DNA of 64,000 bases from Streptomyces canus (GCF_001514145.1 NZ_KQ948669.1:124001-188000); one strand, 5' to 3'. Positions 52,251 to 61,137 are shown, numbered from the stretch's first letter. The notes: generated from the letters alone by a model not told the origin. Program-made: numbers and translations.

Positions 52251-54644
52251 TCAGGCGGAGAATCCGGCGACCCGCAGGGCGTGGACCAGGTCCCAGTGCC
52301 GCTCGTCCGAGACGCCTCGCGCGGCGGCCAGCAGGAGCGGTACGAGGGTCTGCGGGCCGGGCTCGGCGCTGCGGGCGGCCTCCTCGGGGGTGCGGACCCG
52401 GACGTAGGCGTCGAGGAGCGCGGAGACCTCACGACGACGGCCTTCGGCGACCAGCCCGAGCACGGCGGTGCCGATCTCACCCGCGGGCCGTGCGACGCCC
52501 TGCCGGAGCACCTGTTCCCCGTCCGCGCTGCGCCCGGCCGCGACCAGCGCGTCGGCCGCCGCCACCAGCCGGTCGGCGGGCAGCGAGGCGGCCTCCCACA
52601 GCAGGGCCGCCCAGTCGGCGCGGAGCCCGGCGTGCTGAAGCTCCGCGGCGAGCAGCGGAAAGCGGTCGGCGGGCCAGTGGGCGACCTCGGCGAGCAGTGC
52701 GTGCGCCTCACCGGTCCGGCCCTCCGCGCGCAGCCGCGTCAGCGTCGCGATGGTGTCGGCGGTTTCCCTCCGAGCGGCCACGTCCGCGGCCTCGCCCGGC
52801 TGTCCCGACCGCTCCTCCGCCGCCTCCGCGGCCCCGGCGAAACGGGCCCCGCGCGGGGTGCGCCCCTTCGACACGGGCCCGGTGGGCAGATCGGGCACGG
52901 CTGCCGGGGGTACGACGACGGGGGCGCCGCCCTCCTCGGCCATACCGGCGAAACGGGCACTGCCACGGCGGCGCTTGCGCTTGTTCGTGAGCGCGGGGGC
53001 CTCCGGCGGTTGGGCGGCGGGGGTCGGCTGCTGCGGGGCCTCGGCGTCGGGGCGGGTGACTGCGGGCGAGGCCTGCTGGTACGGGGCGTATGTCGTGTGG
53101 GACGCGTCGGGCTCGCCGTGCTGGTGCGGGCCGGGGCGGGTTGCGTCGGCGGGAGCGGAGGAATGCGAGCTGTATCCCGAACGGCCCGCTTCGGCGGAGC
53201 CCGACCACTGCGGGGTACGCCCCGGACGGGCCACTTCGGCCGAGTCCGACCACTGGGGGGTTCGTCCCGGGAGGGCTGCTTCGGCCGAGTCCGACCACTG
53301 CGCGGCACGACCCGAACGAGCCTCTTCCGCCGAGTCCGACCACTGCGGAGCACGCCCCGGACCGGCCTCATCCGCCGAATCCGACCACTGGGGGGTTCGC
53401 CCAGGGCCCTCCACACCGGCGGGAGTCGACCATCGCGGGGCGTGCCCTGCGCCGTCCTCCCCGGCGGGAGCCGGCCCCTCCTGCGGAGCGTGCCTCGAGC
53501 GAGTGGCTTCGGCAGCATCCGACCACCGCGGCGCGCGCCCCGGACCAGCCACTCCGGCAGCAGCCGACCCCTGCGGAGCGTGACCCGAGCGGGCCGCTTC
53601 GGCGGAGCCCGGCCACTGCTCGGCGGGTCCGCCGCGGGTCGCTTCGGTGCCTGTGGTCGACGTGGTGTCGCGCTGCTGGGGCATGTCCGGGAACTCGCCG
53701 CCTCGGCCCTCGGCTCCGCGGACGCCCGACTCGTGGCCACCGAATCCAGCCGCGGCATCCCCGTGGTGGCCGGCTTCACGCCCCCTGACCCCGGTGCCAC
53801 CGGCTACGTGCCCACCGCCCTCAGCGACGCCACCGCCGTAGCCGCCCAGCCCACGACCACCAACCCCGGTACCACCTGCTCCATGACCACCGACCCCAGC
53901 GGCCTCACCGCCATAGCCGCCCAGCCCACGACCACCAACCCCGGTACCGCCCGCTCCATGACCACCGACCCCAGCCACGTCACCCCCGTAGCCGTCGGCA
54001 AGCCTGCCTCCCCCGGTGCCGCCGGGCGCATGCCCGCCGGCCCCGAAGGCGTCGCCCTCGTCTCCGTACGCCTCCCTGAACGCTCCACCGTCCGCGACCT
54101 GGCCCCGCCGGATCGCCCGGCCCCGGCCGCCCATCGACCGGCCGTCCAACTCGGCCATCCGGGACTGGAGTTCGGCGCAGCGGCGGACGGCGCGCTCGTG
54201 GTCGTCGCGGGCCCAGGCGAGGTCGAGGCGGATGGCGTCGGCCTCCTCCTGGGTGGTGGCGGTGGCGAGCAGGCGGCCCAACTCGGCCTGGCGTTCCGCG
54301 GCGTAGCGCTGTTCGCGGAGCATGACGTCGAAGCGGTCGCCGAGAGCGTCCCGGCCGCCGGGGCGGGCATCGTGGGCGGCCTGGGCGGCGGCGTGCAGGG
54401 GGCGGGCCCGTTCCGCCTCGCCGTGGGCCACCTCTGGGCCGTATGCCGCGGCGAGATCCTGAAGGAGGGACTCGACCACGTCCCAGGGCGGCACCTCACG
54501 GCCGTCGAGGCAGGCTTGCATACCGTCCGGGTCGCGCTGCCAGAACACCGCGCACCAGCCCCCGCCCTGATCCAGGCGCACGAGCAAGCCGTCCAGGTAG
54601 GCCACGAACTCCCGCAGCCGCCCCGGGAGTTGATCCACTGCCAT
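52251..54644 (-). CDS. large repeat-mosaic protein of unknown function
   Basis: About 797 residues. Three parts. (1) 1-180: conserved-looking helical domain (LPGRLREFVAYLDGLLVRLD; GGWCAVFWQRDPDG). (2) about 205-500: a Gly-rich array of 25-residue repeats (VGGHGAGGTGVGGRGLGGYG) and then about ten 15-residue repeats of type PGRTPQWSDSAEVAR. (3) about 545-797: a basic patch KRKRRRGSARFAG, a second GARFAG, and helical repeats that look TPR-like (RAEGRTGEAHALLAEVAHWP). There is no signal peptide or membrane segment. I do not recognise the family. GGGAG stands before the ATG; it heads a single-gene transcript. The N-terminal and C-terminal parts use ordinary Streptomyces coding sequence, so this is a real gene. 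Confidence 0.8.
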   Translation of the reverse strand: MAVDQLPGRLREFVAYLDGLLVRLDQGGGWCAVFWQRDPDGMQACLDGREVPPWDVVESLLQDLAAAYGPEVAHGEAERARPLHAAAQAAHDARPGGRDALGDRFDVMLREQRYAAERQAELGRLLATATTQEEADAIRLDLAWARDDHERAVRRCAELQSRMAELDGRSMGGRGRAIRRGQVADGGAFREAYGDEGDAFGAGGHAPGGTGGGRLADGYGGDVAGVGGHGAGGTGVGGRGLGGYGGEAAGVGGHGAGGTGVGGRGLGGYGGGVAEGGGHVAGGTGVRGREAGHHGDAAAGFGGHESGVRGAEGRGGEFPDMPQQRDTTSTTGTEATRGGPAEQWPGSAEAARSGHAPQGSAAAGVAGPGRAPRWSDAAEATRSRHAPQEGPAPAGEDGAGHAPRWSTPAGVEGPGRTPQWSDSADEAGPGRAPQWSDSAEEARSGRAAQWSDSAEAALPGRTPQWSDSAEVARPGRTPQWSGSAEAGRSGYSSHSSAPADATRPGPHQHGEPDASHTTYAPYQQASPAVTRPDAEAPQQPTPAAQPPEAPALTNKRKRRRGSARFAGMAEEGGAPVVVPPAAVPDLPTGPVSKGRTPRGARFAGAAEAAEERSGQPGEAADVAARRETADTIATLTRLRAEGRTGEAHALLAEVAHWPADRFPLLAAELQHAGLRADWAALLWEAASLPADRLVAAADALVAAGRSADGEQVLRQGVARPAGEIGTAVLGLVAEGRRREVSALLDAYVRVRTPEEAARSAEPGPQTLVPLLLAAARGVSDERHWDLVHALRVAGFSA
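53190..53625. repeat. 45-bp coding tandem repeat, ten copies
   Basis: CCGACCACTG-type marks lie at 53201, 53246, 53291, 53336, 53381, 53426, 53471, 53519, 53564 and 53609: nine steps of 45 bp except one of 48. In frame, each encodes a 15-residue unit, so copy number can change without breaking the gene. Confidence 0.9.
53766..54065. repeat. 75-bp coding tandem repeat, about four copies
   Basis: Units starting at 53766, 53841, 53916 and 53991. The two central copies are almost identical; the outer two have diverged. They encode the 25-residue Gly-rich repeat. Confidence 0.85.
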
Positions 54645-54660
54645 CGCTCAACTCCCGTTA

Positions 54661-54678
54661 GACCGGAGCACTCCGGTC
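54661..54678. promoter_or_regulatory. palindrome in the leader of the repeat-protein gene
   Basis: GACCGGAG / CTCCGGTC, 8-bp arms with 2 bp between, centred about 25 bp before the ATG at 54644. A second, smaller inverted repeat AACAC...GTGTT is at 54687-54701. Operator or translation-control hairpin. Confidence 0.45.
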
Positions 54679-54779
54679 CGTAAGGCAACACCAGCTGTGT
54701 TACGAACGGGCTACAGCCAGTTTGCAAAGGAGCAGCAGGAGCCTCCTGACGCGCTCCCGGACCGGTGAGCGAACTTCCG

Positions 54780-55031
54780 TCACACGCCCGCCAACACGCA
54801 CAGTCCGGCCAGCTCGTCCATGGAGAGCCCGAGGGCCCGGGCAAGCGCGGCCACCGTGAAGAACGCCGGGGTGGGAGCCCGCCCGGTCTCGATCTTCCGG
54901 AGGGTCTCCGGGGAGATCCCGGCACTCCCCGCGACCTCGGCCATGCTGCGGCCGCCACGGGCTTCGCGCAGCAGCCGGCCGAGCCGCTCGCCGCGTTCGT
55001 GTTCTTCGGGAGTGAGAGGGGTGCGCACCAT
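54780..55031 (-). CDS. XRE-type helix-turn-helix regulator
   Basis: Protein of 83 residues, HTH_3/XRE fold: LGRLLREARGGRSMAEVAGSAGISPETLRKIETGR. It is divergent from methionine aminopeptidase across 32 bp, with a palindrome in the middle. Probably autoregulates and controls map. Apparently leaderless: TAGAAT on the minus strand ends 6 nt before the ATG. Confidence 0.88.
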   Translation of the reverse strand: MVRTPLTPEEHERGERLGRLLREARGGRSMAEVAGSAGISPETLRKIETGRAPTPAFFTVAALARALGLSMDELAGLCVLAGV

Positions 55032-55037
55032 GCCCCC

Positions 55038-55056
55038 ATTCTAATACCGGTATAGT
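55038..55056. promoter_or_regulatory. divergent leaderless promoters with shared palindrome
   Basis: Plus-strand -10 TATAGT (55051-55056) ends 7 nt before the map ATG; minus-strand -10 TAGAAT (55043-55038) ends 6 nt before the XRE ATG. ATACCGGTAT (55044-55053), a perfect 10-bp palindrome, lies between and overlaps the plus-strand -10. Confidence 0.65.
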
Positions 55057-55063
55057 AATTGGC

Positions 55064-55831
55064 ATGGTGGAGCTGAAGACAGACACATCGATCGAGGCCA
55101 TGTATGAGGCGGGACAGGTGGTCGGGCGCGCCCTGACCGCCGTACAAAAAGCCGCTGACGTGGGTGTTTCCCTCTTGGAGCTGGACGAGGTGGCGCGTGG
55201 GGTGCTGCGGGAGGCCGGGGCGTCCTCGCCCTTCCTCGGCTATCGCCCCTCCTTCGCCACCACCCCCTTCCCCGCCGTCATCTGCGCCTCCGTGAACGAC
55301 GCGATCGTGCACGGCATCCCCACCGGCTACCGGCTGCGCGACGGCGACCTCGTCTCGATCGACTGCGGTGCCCAACTCGGCGGCTGGGCCGGTGATTCGG
55401 CGATCAGTTTCACGGTCGGCAGGCCGCGCCCCGCCGACGTCCGGCTGATCGAGGCCGCTGAGCAGGCGCTGGCGGCCGGGATCGCGGCGGCGGTCGTGGG
55501 CAACCGCATCGGGGACATCGCGCACGCGATCGGCACGGTGTGCCGGGGCGGCGGCTACGGCATCATGGACGACTTCGGCGGACACGGCATCGGCCGCCGT
55601 ATGCACGAGGACCCGCCGGTGCCGAACGAAGGGCGCCCGGGACGGGGCCTCGCACTGCGGCACGGCATGGTGCTCGCGATCGAGCCGATGCTCATCGCCG
55701 GCGGCACGGATGAATACCACGCCGCGCCGGACGGCTGGACGCTGAAGACCAACGACGGTTCGCGGGCGGCACACACCGAGCACACCGTGGCGATCACGGA
55801 CGCGGGCCCACGCGTCCTGACGGCGCGCTGA
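55064..55831 (+). CDS. map: type I methionine aminopeptidase
   Basis: Removes N-terminal Met from new proteins. It has 255 residues with all five metal ligands: Asp100 (SIDCGA), Asp111 (AGDSA), His174 (GGHGIG), Glu207 (AIEPM) and Glu239 (HTEHT), plus His83. It lacks an N-terminal extension, as in MapA-type enzymes. Streptomyces usually has another map in the ribosomal region, so this is likely the second copy, controlled by the divergent XRE protein. Confidence 0.94.
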   Translation: MVELKTDTSIEAMYEAGQVVGRALTAVQKAADVGVSLLELDEVARGVLREAGASSPFLGYRPSFATTPFPAVICASVNDAIVHGIPTGYRLRDGDLVSIDCGAQLGGWAGDSAISFTVGRPRPADVRLIEAAEQALAAGIAAAVVGNRIGDIAHAIGTVCRGGGYGIMDDFGGHGIGRRMHEDPPVPNEGRPGRGLALRHGMVLAIEPMLIAGGTDEYHAAPDGWTLKTNDGSRAAHTEHTVAITDAGPRVLTAR

Positions 55832-55876
55832 GTTAGCCTGCGTCCCTGGTCATCGCGGGCTCGGGGAGGGGCGCAC

Positions 55877-56656
55877 GTGGGGTTCAAGCGGCTGTTCGGG
55901 GTCGGGGACACCGGCGACGCGATCGAGGTGGACACACACATCCCCGGCCCGGCGCTGCCCGGCGGCGAGTTGAGGGGCGAGGTCCTCCTCAGGGGCGGTC
56001 GGCGCGACACGTACATCGACTACGTCGACCTGCACATCCACGTCCGGTGCACCGACCACGACGGCCGGCGGAGCACGTACGAGATCGACACGCACTCGGC
56101 CGAGCCGGGTCGACTCACCCTGCGCAAGGGCGAGGAGCGGCGGCTCACGTTCTCGCAGCGGCTGCCCTGGGAGACCCCGCCGAGCGAACTCGGCGGACGG
56201 GCGCTGGGCGTCGCACTCTCCGTGCGGAGCCGGATCACGCGCGACGACGGTGACGACGGCATCGACGTCGACGAAGACCTGCTGCACGTCTCGGCGCTGC
56301 CGCTGCACGAGACCCTCCTCGACCTGTTCGCCGAGGAGGGCTATCTCTGCGACGCGGCGGAGGTCGTCGAGGGCGATGTCCCGGGCACCGAACAGCGTCT
56401 GGGCATCATCCAGACCTTCCTGCTCACGGGCCACGTTCCCGGCCCGGACCGGCCGGACGCGCTGGAGGTCACCTTCCAGACCAACGCCGTCGGCGCCATG
56501 GTCCATGTCCGGCGGGCCGCGCCCGACGAGCGGTACTGGGAGGACAAGCCGCCCGCCCGCTGTTTCCCCGCCGCACATCACGAGGTCGGCACCGTCGACT
56601 GGCGGCCGCAGGTCCGCGCGGTGCTGAGCAGTCCGGCATGGCCGGCCGACCGCTGA
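55877..56656 (+). CDS. Spo0M-family sporulation-control protein
   Basis: About 259 residues from GTG 55877 (GGGGAGGGG 7 nt upstream). Arrestin-like beta fold: MGFKRLFGVGDTGDAIEVDT, GELRGEVLLRGG, RLTFSQRLPWETPP, LGVALSVRSRI. In Bacillus Spo0M affects sporulation and interacts with cytoskeletal proteins; a role in development here is inferred. The start is set by the ribosome site; the stop is 158 bp before the Clp gene. Confidence 0.9.
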   Translation: MGFKRLFGVGDTGDAIEVDTHIPGPALPGGELRGEVLLRGGRRDTYIDYVDLHIHVRCTDHDGRRSTYEIDTHSAEPGRLTLRKGEERRLTFSQRLPWETPPSELGGRALGVALSVRSRITRDDGDDGIDVDEDLLHVSALPLHETLLDLFAEEGYLCDAAEVVEGDVPGTEQRLGIIQTFLLTGHVPGPDRPDALEVTFQTNAVGAMVHVRRAAPDERYWEDKPPARCFPAAHHEVGTVDWRPQVRAVLSSPAWPADR

Positions 56657-56750
56657 AAGTGCCCCGCTCCCCCATCCGTGCGAAGGTGTAACCGGCTGAC
56701 ACCCGGGTTACCCGGCCCCGGCACGTCGATCAGCGAGGGCATCCCCGGCC

Positions 56751-56792
56751 CTCCCCCAGTCCTCGAACGGCCTCGGCCCGGGGGACCCCCAT
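56751..56792. repeat. dispersed Streptomyces-type imperfect palindrome
   Basis: CTCCCCCAGTCCTCGAACGG, then GGGGGACCCCCAT: TCCCCC (56752-56757) pairs with GGGGGA (56781-56786). The shape matches a very common intergenic repeat of Streptomyces chromosomes as I recall it. A GGGGGGACCCCC fragment also occurs at 63786-63797. Its end covers the ATG at 56791, which is why I do not use that start. Confidence 0.6.
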
Positions 56793-56814
56793 GGGGATGC
56801 CGGATGGGAACGCC

Positions 56815-59337
56815 ATGACCAGCGGATTCAGCGGACCGGAAGGCTATGACGCCTTCGGAGAGTTTCTCGCCCGTTTCTTCGGCGGACCGCGTCCAGGCCC
56901 CCGGCAGATCAACATCGGCCAGCTGCTGAGCCAGCCGGCCCGGGAGCTGGTGCGAGGCGCCGCCCAGTACGCCGCCGAGCACGGCAGCCGGGATCTGGAC
57001 ACCCAGCACCTGCTGCGGGCCGCGCTCGCCGCCGAGCCGACCCGGACCCTGCTGAGCCGGGCCGGTGCCGATCCCGACTCGCTCGCCTCGGAGATCGACG
57101 AACGCTCCGGCCCCGTCCAGCACCAGCCGGAGGAGGCCCCTCCACCCACCTCGCTGTCCCTCACCCCGGCCGCCAAGCGGGCCCTGCTGGACGCACACGA
57201 CCTGGCCCGGGCCCGGGGCGCCGGTTACATCGGCCCGGAGCACGTCCTGAGCGCCCTGGCCGCGAACCCCGACTCGGCCGCCGGGCACATCCTGAACTCG
57301 GCGCGGTTCTCCTCCACCGGTCTGCCTCCCGAGACGGCCCCGGATCCCGGACAGCCCCGTGGCGAGGCACCGCGCAGCACGGGCACGCCCACGCTCGACA
57401 AGTACGGCCGCGATCTCACCGACCTGGCCCGCCAGGGACGTATCGACCCGGTGATCGGACGGGACGAGGAGATCGAGCAGACCATCGAGGTGCTGTCCCG
57501 GCGCGGCAAGAACAACCCGGTGCTCATCGGTGACGCGGGGGTCGGCAAGACCGCCATCGTGGAGGGCCTGGCCCAGCGGATCGTCGACGGGGACGTGCCC
57601 GACGTGCTGACCGGGCGCCGGGTCTTCGCCCTCGACCTGACCGGGGTGGTGGCCGGCACCCGCTACCGGGGCGACTTCGAGGAGCGCCTGACGAACATCG
57701 TGGGCGAGATCCGCGACAACTCCGACCGGCTGATCGTCTTCATCGACGAGCTGCACACGGTCGTCGGCGCGGGCGGGGGCGGCGAGGGCGGCTCGCTGGA
57801 CGCCGGAAACATCCTCAAGCCCGCCCTGGCCCGCGGCGAGCTGCACATCGTGGGCGCGACCACGCTGGAGGAGTTCCGCAGGATCGAGAAGGACGCGGCC
57901 CTGGCCCGCCGCTTCCAGCCGATCCTGGTGCCGGAGCCCACCGCGGGGGACGCGATCGAGATCCTGCGCGGGCTGCGCGACCGCTACGAGGCCCACCACC
58001 AGGTCCGCTACACCGACGAGGCACTGGTCGCCGCCGTGGAGCTGTCCGACCGCTATCTCCCCGACCGCCGCCTGCCGGACAAGGCGATAGACCTCATCGA
58101 CCAGGCGGGGGCACGGGTACGCCTTCGCGCGCGGACCAAGGGCACCGACGTACGGGCCCTGGAGCGCGAGGTCGAGCAGCTGACCCGGGACAAGGACCAG
58201 GCGGTCGCCGACGAGCAGTACGAGCAGGCCACCCAACTGCGCGACCGTATCGTGGAGTTGAAGCAGCGCATCGGCGAGGCCAACGGGCACGACGAGGCCG
58301 ACGAGGGCCAGAACCTGGAGGTCACCGCGGAGGCCATCGCCCAGGTGGTGTCCCGGCTGACGGGCATCCCGGTCAGCAGCCTCACCGAGGAGGAGAAGGA
58401 CCGGCTGCTCGGCCTGGAGCAGCACCTGCACGAGCGGGTGGTCGGCCAGGACGAGGCCGTACGGGTCGTCTCGGACGCCGTACTGCGCTCCCGCGCGGGC
58501 CTCGCGAGCCCGGACCGCCCGATCGGCAGTTTCCTCTTCCTCGGCCCGACGGGCGTCGGCAAGACCGAACTGGCCCGCGCTCTCGCCGAGTCCCTGTTCG
58601 GCAGCGAGGAGCGCATGGTCCGGCTGGACATGAGCGAGTACCAGGAGCGGCACACGGTCAGCCGTCTGGTGGGCGCCCCGCCTGGATACGTCGGCCACGA
58701 GGAGGCGGGCCAGCTCACCGAGGTGGTCCGCAGGCACCCCTATTCGCTGCTGCTCCTGGACGAGGTGGAGAAGGCCCACCCGGACGTGTTCAACATCCTC
58801 CTCCAGGTCCTGGACGACGGACGGCTGACCGACTCCCAGGGCCGCACGGTCGACTTCACCAACACCGTGATCGTGATGACGAGCAACCTGGGCTCGGAGG
58901 CGATCACCCGCAAGGGCGCGGGCGTCGGCTTCGGGCCGGGCGGAGCGGACTCGGACGAGGAGGCCCGCCGGGAGCGGATCATGCGCCCCCTGCGCGAGCA
59001 CTTCCGACCCGAGTTCCTGAACCGCATCGACGAGATCGTCGTCTTCCGGCAGCTGACGGGCGATCAACTCCGCGAGATCACCAAGCTGTTGCTGGAGCGG
59101 ACCCGCCGCCTGCTGCACGCCCAGGGCGTGTCGGTCGACTTCACCGACAGCGCGGTGGACTGGCTCGCCGAACGCGGCTACCAGCCGGAGTACGGCGCCC
59201 GGCCGCTGCGCCGCACGATCCAGCGGGAGGTGGACAACCAACTGTCCCGTCTCCTCCTGGACGGCAGGATCGCGGACGGCGGCCGGGTGACGGTGGACAC
59301 GGAGTCAGGCGGCTTGACGTTCACCGCGACTGCGTAG
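56815..59337 (+). CDS. ClpC-like AAA+ unfoldase
   Basis: Hexameric ATP-dependent unfoldase of 840 residues. An N-terminal repeat domain (25-165), two AAA+ modules with Walker A GDAGVGKT (about 239-246) and GPTGVGKT (577-584), Walker B LIVFIDELHT and LLLLDEVEKAH, and C-terminal helical end RRTIQREVDNQL. The short middle domain contains a UVR motif (DEQYEQATQLRDRIVELKQRI), as in ClpC and unlike long-coil ClpB; thus it is probably a ClpP partner. ATG 56815 chosen; ATG 56791 lies in the dispersed repeat. Terminal residues 1-25 differ from housekeeping ClpC, so this is likely an accessory paralog. Confidence 0.9.
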   Translation: MTSGFSGPEGYDAFGEFLARFFGGPRPGPRQINIGQLLSQPARELVRGAAQYAAEHGSRDLDTQHLLRAALAAEPTRTLLSRAGADPDSLASEIDERSGPVQHQPEEAPPPTSLSLTPAAKRALLDAHDLARARGAGYIGPEHVLSALAANPDSAAGHILNSARFSSTGLPPETAPDPGQPRGEAPRSTGTPTLDKYGRDLTDLARQGRIDPVIGRDEEIEQTIEVLSRRGKNNPVLIGDAGVGKTAIVEGLAQRIVDGDVPDVLTGRRVFALDLTGVVAGTRYRGDFEERLTNIVGEIRDNSDRLIVFIDELHTVVGAGGGGEGGSLDAGNILKPALARGELHIVGATTLEEFRRIEKDAALARRFQPILVPEPTAGDAIEILRGLRDRYEAHHQVRYTDEALVAAVELSDRYLPDRRLPDKAIDLIDQAGARVRLRARTKGTDVRALEREVEQLTRDKDQAVADEQYEQATQLRDRIVELKQRIGEANGHDEADEGQNLEVTAEAIAQVVSRLTGIPVSSLTEEEKDRLLGLEQHLHERVVGQDEAVRVVSDAVLRSRAGLASPDRPIGSFLFLGPTGVGKTELARALAESLFGSEERMVRLDMSEYQERHTVSRLVGAPPGYVGHEEAGQLTEVVRRHPYSLLLLDEVEKAHPDVFNILLQVLDDGRLTDSQGRTVDFTNTVIVMTSNLGSEAITRKGAGVGFGPGGADSDEEARRERIMRPLREHFRPEFLNRIDEIVVFRQLTGDQLREITKLLLERTRRLLHAQGVSVDFTDSAVDWLAERGYQPEYGARPLRRTIQREVDNQLSRLLLDGRIADGGRVTVDTESGGLTFTATA

Positions 59338-59340
59338 GCA

Positions 59341-61137
59341 CTACGGCGCGGGGTGCACCACTTGCGCGGAGCCGCCGCCCCGGCGGACGGTCTCAGCGGC
59401 CGCCAACCACTTCCCGCCCGGCAGTCGCTGCACGCCTGTCGCCGCCCCGATCTCCGGATTCAGCTTGAACGAGTGCCCGATCGCCTCCAACTGGGACCGC
59501 ACCCCACTGCTGTACAGCGTCGGCTCCAGCTCGGTCTGCGCGGCATTGCGCTGACTCGCCCGAGGCGCGGCGATCGCGTCCACGAGCGGCAGCCCACGAT
59601 CCACGAACTCGGTCAGCACCTGCAGCACGGTGGTGATGATGGTCGCCCCGCCGGGCGAACCCAGCGCCACCACGGGCTTGTTGTGCCGGTCGAGCACGAT
59701 CGTCGGCGAGATCGAGGACCGCGGCCGCTTGCCGGGACCGGGCAGATTCGGGTCATGAACAGCCGGGTTGGCGGGAGCGAAGGAGAAGTCCGTCAGCTCG
59801 TTGTTGAGGATGAACCCACGCCCGGGCACGGTGATCGCGCTGCCACCGGTCTGCTCGATGGTCAGCGTGTAGGCGACGACGTTCCCCCACTTGTCTGCCA
59901 CCGTCAGATGCGTGGTGTTCTCCCCCTCGTACGTCGTCGGAGCCGCCGTACCCCCGTCCGAGCAGGCCGCGGGATCGCGCGGGTTCCCCGGCGCCAGCGG
60001 ACTCGTGAGCACCGCGTCGTCCTTGATCAGACAGGCCCGTGAGTCGGCGAACCGCTGCGACAGCAGCTCCTTCGTCGGTACGTCCTCGAAGGCGGGGTCG
60101 CCGACCCAGCGCCCGCGGTCCGCGAAGGCGATCCGGCTGGCCTCGATGTAGTGGTGCAGGTACTGGACCTCGCTGGCCTTCGAGAGGTCGGTGTTCTCGA
60201 GGATGTTGAGGGCCTCACCGACCGTCGTGCCGCCGGAGGAGGAGGGCGCGATGGAGTAGACGCCGAGCCCTCGGTACGTGGTGCTGGTCGGCTTCTGGAG
60301 CTTGGCCCGGTAGGCCGCGAGGTCCTTCTCGGACAGGTCCCCCGGCCGCGCGTTCCACCCTGAGGCCGGATCCACGGGCGGGTTGTTCACGGTGTCGACG
60401 ATGTCGTCACCGAGGTCGCCGTGGTAGATCGCGCCGACGCCCTTGCGGCCCAACTCCGCGTAGGTGCGGGCGAGATCGGGGTTCTTGAAGGTGGAGCCGA
60501 CGGCCGGCAGCTGCCCGCCCGGGAGGAACAGCTTCGCCGTGTCCGGGAAGTAGCGGAACCGCGTCTCGTTGGACGCGGTCTGCGAGCGGAAGGTGTCGTC
60601 GACGACGAAGCCCTGACGGGCGATCCGCTCGGCGGGCTTCAGGACGTTGCCGAGCGGTCTGCTGCCCCACTGGTCCAACGCCGTGGCCCAGGTGGCCGGC
60701 GTGCCCGGGGTGCCGACGCTCAGTCCGCTGCTGACGGCGTCGGCGAAGGCGAGCGGCTTGCCGTTCTCGAGGAAGAGGTCGGAGTCGGCGGTCAGCGGTG
60801 CCGTCTCGCGGCCGTCGATCGTGTGGACCTTGCGGGACTTGGCGTCGTAGTAGACAAAGTAGCCGCCCCCGCCGATGCCGGAGGAGTACGGCTCGGTGAC
60901 GCCGAGCGCGGCGGCGGTGGCCACAGCCGCGTCGACCGCGTTGCCGCCGTTCCTCAGGACCTCGATGCCCGCGGCGGACGCGTCCGCGTCGACGCTGGAG
61001 ACGGCGCCGCCGTAGCCGACGGCGACGGGGACTTTCTCGGGTGCCGAGGTGGATTGCGGCGGCGCTGCCGCCCCCACCGACACCACGGCGGCCGAGACCG
61101 CCAGGACCGACAGTTTCCGTGCGACAGGGCGACGCAT
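59341..61137 (-). CDS. ggt: secreted gamma-glutamyltransferase
   Basis: Ntn-hydrolase precursor of 598 residues. Signal peptide LSVLAVSAAVVSVGAAA near the start. Self-cleavage and nucleophile Thr408 in ENTTHLTVADKWGN; GSPGGATIITTVLQVL is the substrate loop. Acts outside the cell on glutathione-type gamma-glutamyl bonds. ATG 61137 has GGAGG 5 nt upstream; the longer frame is not needed. Convergent with the Clp gene 3 bp away. Confidence 0.94.
   Translation of the reverse strand: MRRPVARKLSVLAVSAAVVSVGAAAPPQSTSAPEKVPVAVGYGGAVSSVDADASAAGIEVLRNGGNAVDAAVATAAALGVTEPYSSGIGGGGYFVYYDAKSRKVHTIDGRETAPLTADSDLFLENGKPLAFADAVSSGLSVGTPGTPATWATALDQWGSRPLGNVLKPAERIARQGFVVDDTFRSQTASNETRFRYFPDTAKLFLPGGQLPAVGSTFKNPDLARTYAELGRKGVGAIYHGDLGDDIVDTVNNPPVDPASGWNARPGDLSEKDLAAYRAKLQKPTSTTYRGLGVYSIAPSSSGGTTVGEALNILENTDLSKASEVQYLHHYIEASRIAFADRGRWVGDPAFEDVPTKELLSQRFADSRACLIKDDAVLTSPLAPGNPRDPAACSDGGTAAPTTYEGENTTHLTVADKWGNVVAYTLTIEQTGGSAITVPGRGFILNNELTDFSFAPANPAVHDPNLPGPGKRPRSSISPTIVLDRHNKPVVALGSPGGATIITTVLQVLTEFVDRGLPLVDAIAAPRASQRNAAQTELEPTLYSSGVRSQLEAIGHSFKLNPEIGAATGVQRLPGGKWLAAAETVRRGGGSAQVVHPAP

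Noticed and set aside
52239..54683. 814-codon plus-strand frame across the repeat protein
   Set aside because: The minus-strand frame has a ribosome site, a conserved-looking N-terminus and natural composition; the plus frame is Arg/Pro/Thr-rich.
56791..56815. Upstream ATG of the Clp gene at 56791
   Set aside because: It lies inside a dispersed palindromic repeat and adds eight residues unlike the family; ATG 56815 is preferred.
56578..59241. 887-codon open frame antisense to the Clp gene
   Set aside because: Opposite a complete AAA+ protein with both Walker sets; shadow only.
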